Below, one piece after another: positions 62,217 through 64,000 of a stretch of 64,000 nucleotides of DNA. Every line of letters begins with the position of its first letter. Within the stretch, counting starts at the first letter, position 1. The stretch lies in assembly GCA_963711465.1 (NCBI GenBank), contig CAVQEG010000001.1, positions 2,418,001-2,482,000 of the forward strand, given 5' to 3'. Under the pieces are notes generated by a model. It ran no database searches. It saw only the letters and a list, made by a program, of their open reading frames with translations, and had not been told where the DNA came from. The stretch comes from CAVQEG01 sp963711465. GTDB lineage: Bacteria > Bacteroidota > Ignavibacteria > OLB7. The translations under genes and the position numbers were made by a program.

Positions 62217-62794
62217 CTGGACCTCCGACGCATCTGGACAATGCGCAAACGTGTAGTGCCCCGTGGGATTGGGCGACATACGCCATGGCCTGGAGGGACC
62301 CGTCGCGAGCGGTGTTGGACCTGAAGAACGTTACGGAGCTGTCGGAGAATCAATCACGGCGGCACTACCATCGGACGTCCGTTAGCGCATGTACTTTTCG
62401 CACGCCTGGACCGCGTGCGATACGCCGACGGATCGGACCCGGATGGTTCGACCACGTGATTTCCGGAAGCTGCGGCTCGTCGTTACTGGACCGTCACCGT
62501 ACGAACTGGACCGTTCCGTAGGTGTCAAACGACACGTAGCGTACGCCGGAACTGAGTTTTTAATGAAAAATCGGGGAATCAGGGAACGATGGTTCTGGAC
62601 CGTTGGACCTTGGACCGAATCATGACTGGACCTGGATACCCCCTCTGAATGAGGTAGACGGCTGCGAATCTACAACGGCGGGAGTGCAATTGTCAAGAGG
62701 TCCGCACGCAAAAAAACTTCGGAGCCCACCCTGCTCCCTACCCACTAAACGGACAAAACCGTGTAGGACAGGCAAAATTTCCACAAAAGTTGTA

Positions 62795-62825
62795 TTGAGC
62801 GGGGCGGCGTCAGCCCGTAGTTTAT
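62795..62825 (+). promoter_or_regulatory. Candidate promoter, TTG-N20-TAGTTTAT
   Basis: TTG (62795-62797) and TAGTTTAT (62818-62825) are 20 bp apart. It points rightward to the hairpin-rich leader and lies about 570 bp before the next start codon. Confidence 0.35.
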
Positions 62826-63328
62826 TTCACCTTCTCACTGGAGACGGTCGCCATCCCCCCCCGCTGCCTTCATGCGACCCGCCACCAGACCAACACGAAT
62901 ACTTGAGAGGACACGTAGCCAACGACGGGCGCCGCAACGGCGTCCGGCGACCATTCAGTTTCACCACCACATCGAACCACCGAAGCCCCGACCTGTGCGG
63001 TACGGACATCCGGGCGCAGGTCGGGGCGGTCGGAGGACACGCCCCACCATGATGTCGGGCGGATCGACGGAATCGATCCGTCACCGTTTCTGCTCCGGAG
63101 TTCAATCTGCCGGGAGCTGAGGAGACGCCTTTGGATTACCGGACGTCGCAGGGTCGACGTCCGAAGCACGACGCGTGATTGCTGCGAGCGGACCCTTCCG
63201 ATCGTTGTACTGCGCGCAACCACCCCCATCCCTGTTCGGCCGCCCGGCTCTTTCGGAGTGGCCGATAGTGGATGACGATACCGGTCACGGTCAATGATAC
63301 AGTTGCATTTTCAGTGTCACGTATGGCC

Positions 63329-63348
63329 GGAGGCAACTGGTTGCCTCC
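63329..63348. promoter_or_regulatory. Perfect 20-bp dyad before the last gene
   Basis: GGAGGCAAC-TG-GTTGCCTCC, a 9-bp arm each side of two central bases, lies 43 bp upstream of the ATG at 63392. It could be an operator, perhaps for autoregulation, or a leader hairpin that hides or exposes the ribosome-binding region. Confidence 0.45.
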
Positions 63349-63391
63349 CGAGCCACGCCCTGTTACACACAGGCTGGGGGAACAAGAAATC

Positions 63392-64000
63392 ATGCCACGC
63401 ACACGAGCCCGCGTTGTCGAACCCATCGAGATGTTGACCAGGCTGGTCAGCGAGTATCCGGAACCGCACAACCAGCGTCCGCTGCGAATGCTGTTGATGC
63501 TCAAGCGCGACGAAAAGATGACGCTTCGCACCGCTGCGGACAAGCTTGGTGTCTCCGAGCGAACGATTCGCAGGTGGTGGGCGCAGTATCAAGCCGAGGG
63601 ACCTCTCGTCTTCTGCCAGGCGAAAACGGACCGCGAACGCCGGTTGAAGCCCTCGGAGATCGAGGCATTCCGCCAATATGCCCTGAAGCACGGATTCAGC
63701 GAACTCAGTGAAGCGCGTGAGTGGATCCTGAAGGAATTCGGAGCGGAGTACAGCGTCTCGGGAGTCGCCGCGCTGTTGCGCAAGATGGACATCCACTACG
63801 ACAGCCAGTGGGGCCCCGGCGCAGAAGCACCCGACTCCACGATCTGCGACGGGATCGACTACGGCCCACTGCTACGATTCATGATGCAGGTGCCGGAGAA
63901 GGAGGATATCATTGAGACTTGTCACTCCCTCCGATCAGCGCTCATGGAGATGTTGCCAGACGTCGACTGGATGATGATCAATATCAACACTAGCCTTGCG
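63392..64000 (+). CDS. Regulator-like protein with transposase-type helix-turn-helix (cut by window edge)
   Basis: 203 codons in view, no stop. Residues about 30-75 are a helix-turn-helix of the IS630/Tc1-type (LRTAADKLGVSERTIRRWWAQYQAEG). A second winged helix follows at about 85-135 (EIEAFRQYALKHGFSELSEAREWILKEFGAEYSVSGVAALLRKM), again as in IS630 transposases. The expected DDE catalytic domain does not start where it should; instead comes a different domain (DGIDYGPLLRFMMQVPEKEDIIETCHSLRSALMEMLPDVDWMMININ) that looks like a sensor or GAF-type start. GGGGGA lies 10 bases before the ATG. It may be a regulator built on a captured transposase DNA-binding region. Confidence 0.65.
   Translation, partial: MPRTRARVVEPIEMLTRLVSEYPEPHNQRPLRMLLMLKRDEKMTLRTAADKLGVSERTIRRWWAQYQAEGPLVFCQAKTDRERRLKPSEIEAFRQYALKHGFSELSEAREWILKEFGAEYSVSGVAALLRKMDIHYDSQWGPGAEAPDSTICDGIDYGPLLRFMMQVPEKEDIIETCHSLRSALMEMLPDVDWMMININTSLA

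Larger units (their letters stand above)
62217..63391. other. Long non-coding region with several hairpins
   Basis: 1175 bp without a supported gene. The left part holds repeated TGGACC words (62480-62640). The right part has a chain of perfect inverted repeats: 62985-62995/63017-63027 (11 bp), 63060-63067/63073-63080 (8 bp), 63141-63148/63155-63162 (8 bp) and 63329-63337/63340-63348 (9 bp). It may be a long structured leader of the next gene. Confidence 0.5.

Noticed and set aside
63392..64000. An insertion sequence at the right edge
   Set aside because: The HTH part is transposase-like, but no terminal inverted repeat or target duplication is visible on the left and the DDE region does not begin as expected.

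Overview
The window is GC-rich bacterial chromosome, densely packed, with 53 protein genes I can support (two cut by the window edges, one frameshifted) and one tRNA gene. The gene content points to a Gram-negative member of the Bacteroidota/Chlorobiota (FCB) group, most like an uncultured Kapabacteria/Ignavibacteria-type lineage. The reasons are the exported proteins with type IX secretion (T9SS)-style C-terminal domains, PorE-like propeller/OmpA proteins, apolipoprotein N-acyltransferase and GT9 envelope genes, and promoter-like sites of the form TTG-N19/20-TAnnTTxx instead of E. coli-type -35/-10 boxes. The lineage is an inference from gene content, not a phylogeny.

1-14 kb: the N-terminus of seryl-tRNA synthetase, an unknown basic protein with a histone-like tail, an orphan response regulator, an RlmI-type methyltransferase, a CPBP protease and an unknown membrane protein. 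A leftward block follows: M20 amidohydrolase, 3-hydroxybutyryl-CoA dehydrogenase, thiolase, carA, mazG, holA and a six-AT-hook protein. 14.5-26 kb: a stand-alone FlgD/T9SS-like domain protein, lnt with an overlapping GT9 glycosyltransferase, a CBM9-like exported protein, then yggS, pgsA, ftsY and an unknown membrane protein. Next come initiator tRNA-fMet, a predicted outer-membrane protein, and an alpha/beta hydrolase next to a GT2 glycosyltransferase.

26-37 kb is the most unusual part. It holds a large flavoprotein fused to a membrane polyferredoxin, whose flavin domain looks circularly permuted. It also holds four rightward genes for exported proteins: a metallopeptidase with a sorting domain, a von Willebrand A/cohesin-like protein with a sorting domain, a barrel-like protein and a propeller/OmpA-like protein. 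The last three are an evident operon. A purine-rich non-coding stretch ending in a very strong terminator follows.

37-58 kb: an M29 aminopeptidase broken by a one-base frameshift, a MauE/rhodanese redox pair, an ECF sigma/anti-sigma pair, pta, a Nat-type ABC exporter, ptsI, mpl, kup and a second ECF sigma factor. A rightward run of hpnC, hpnD, a lipoprotein, a thioesterase and a class 3 asparaginase comes next, followed by a small haem-like lipoprotein, panB and a lipoate ligase. 58-64 kb: two tandem PorE-like propeller-CRD-OmpA proteins, then about 1.2 kb of non-coding DNA rich in hairpins that leads into a partial regulator with a transposase-type helix-turn-helix.

Taken together, the window mixes housekeeping (translation, membrane targeting, peptidoglycan recycling, cofactor and acyl-CoA metabolism) with a heavy investment in secreted and outer-membrane proteins. 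I see no CRISPR array, insertion sequence, prophage or integrase.
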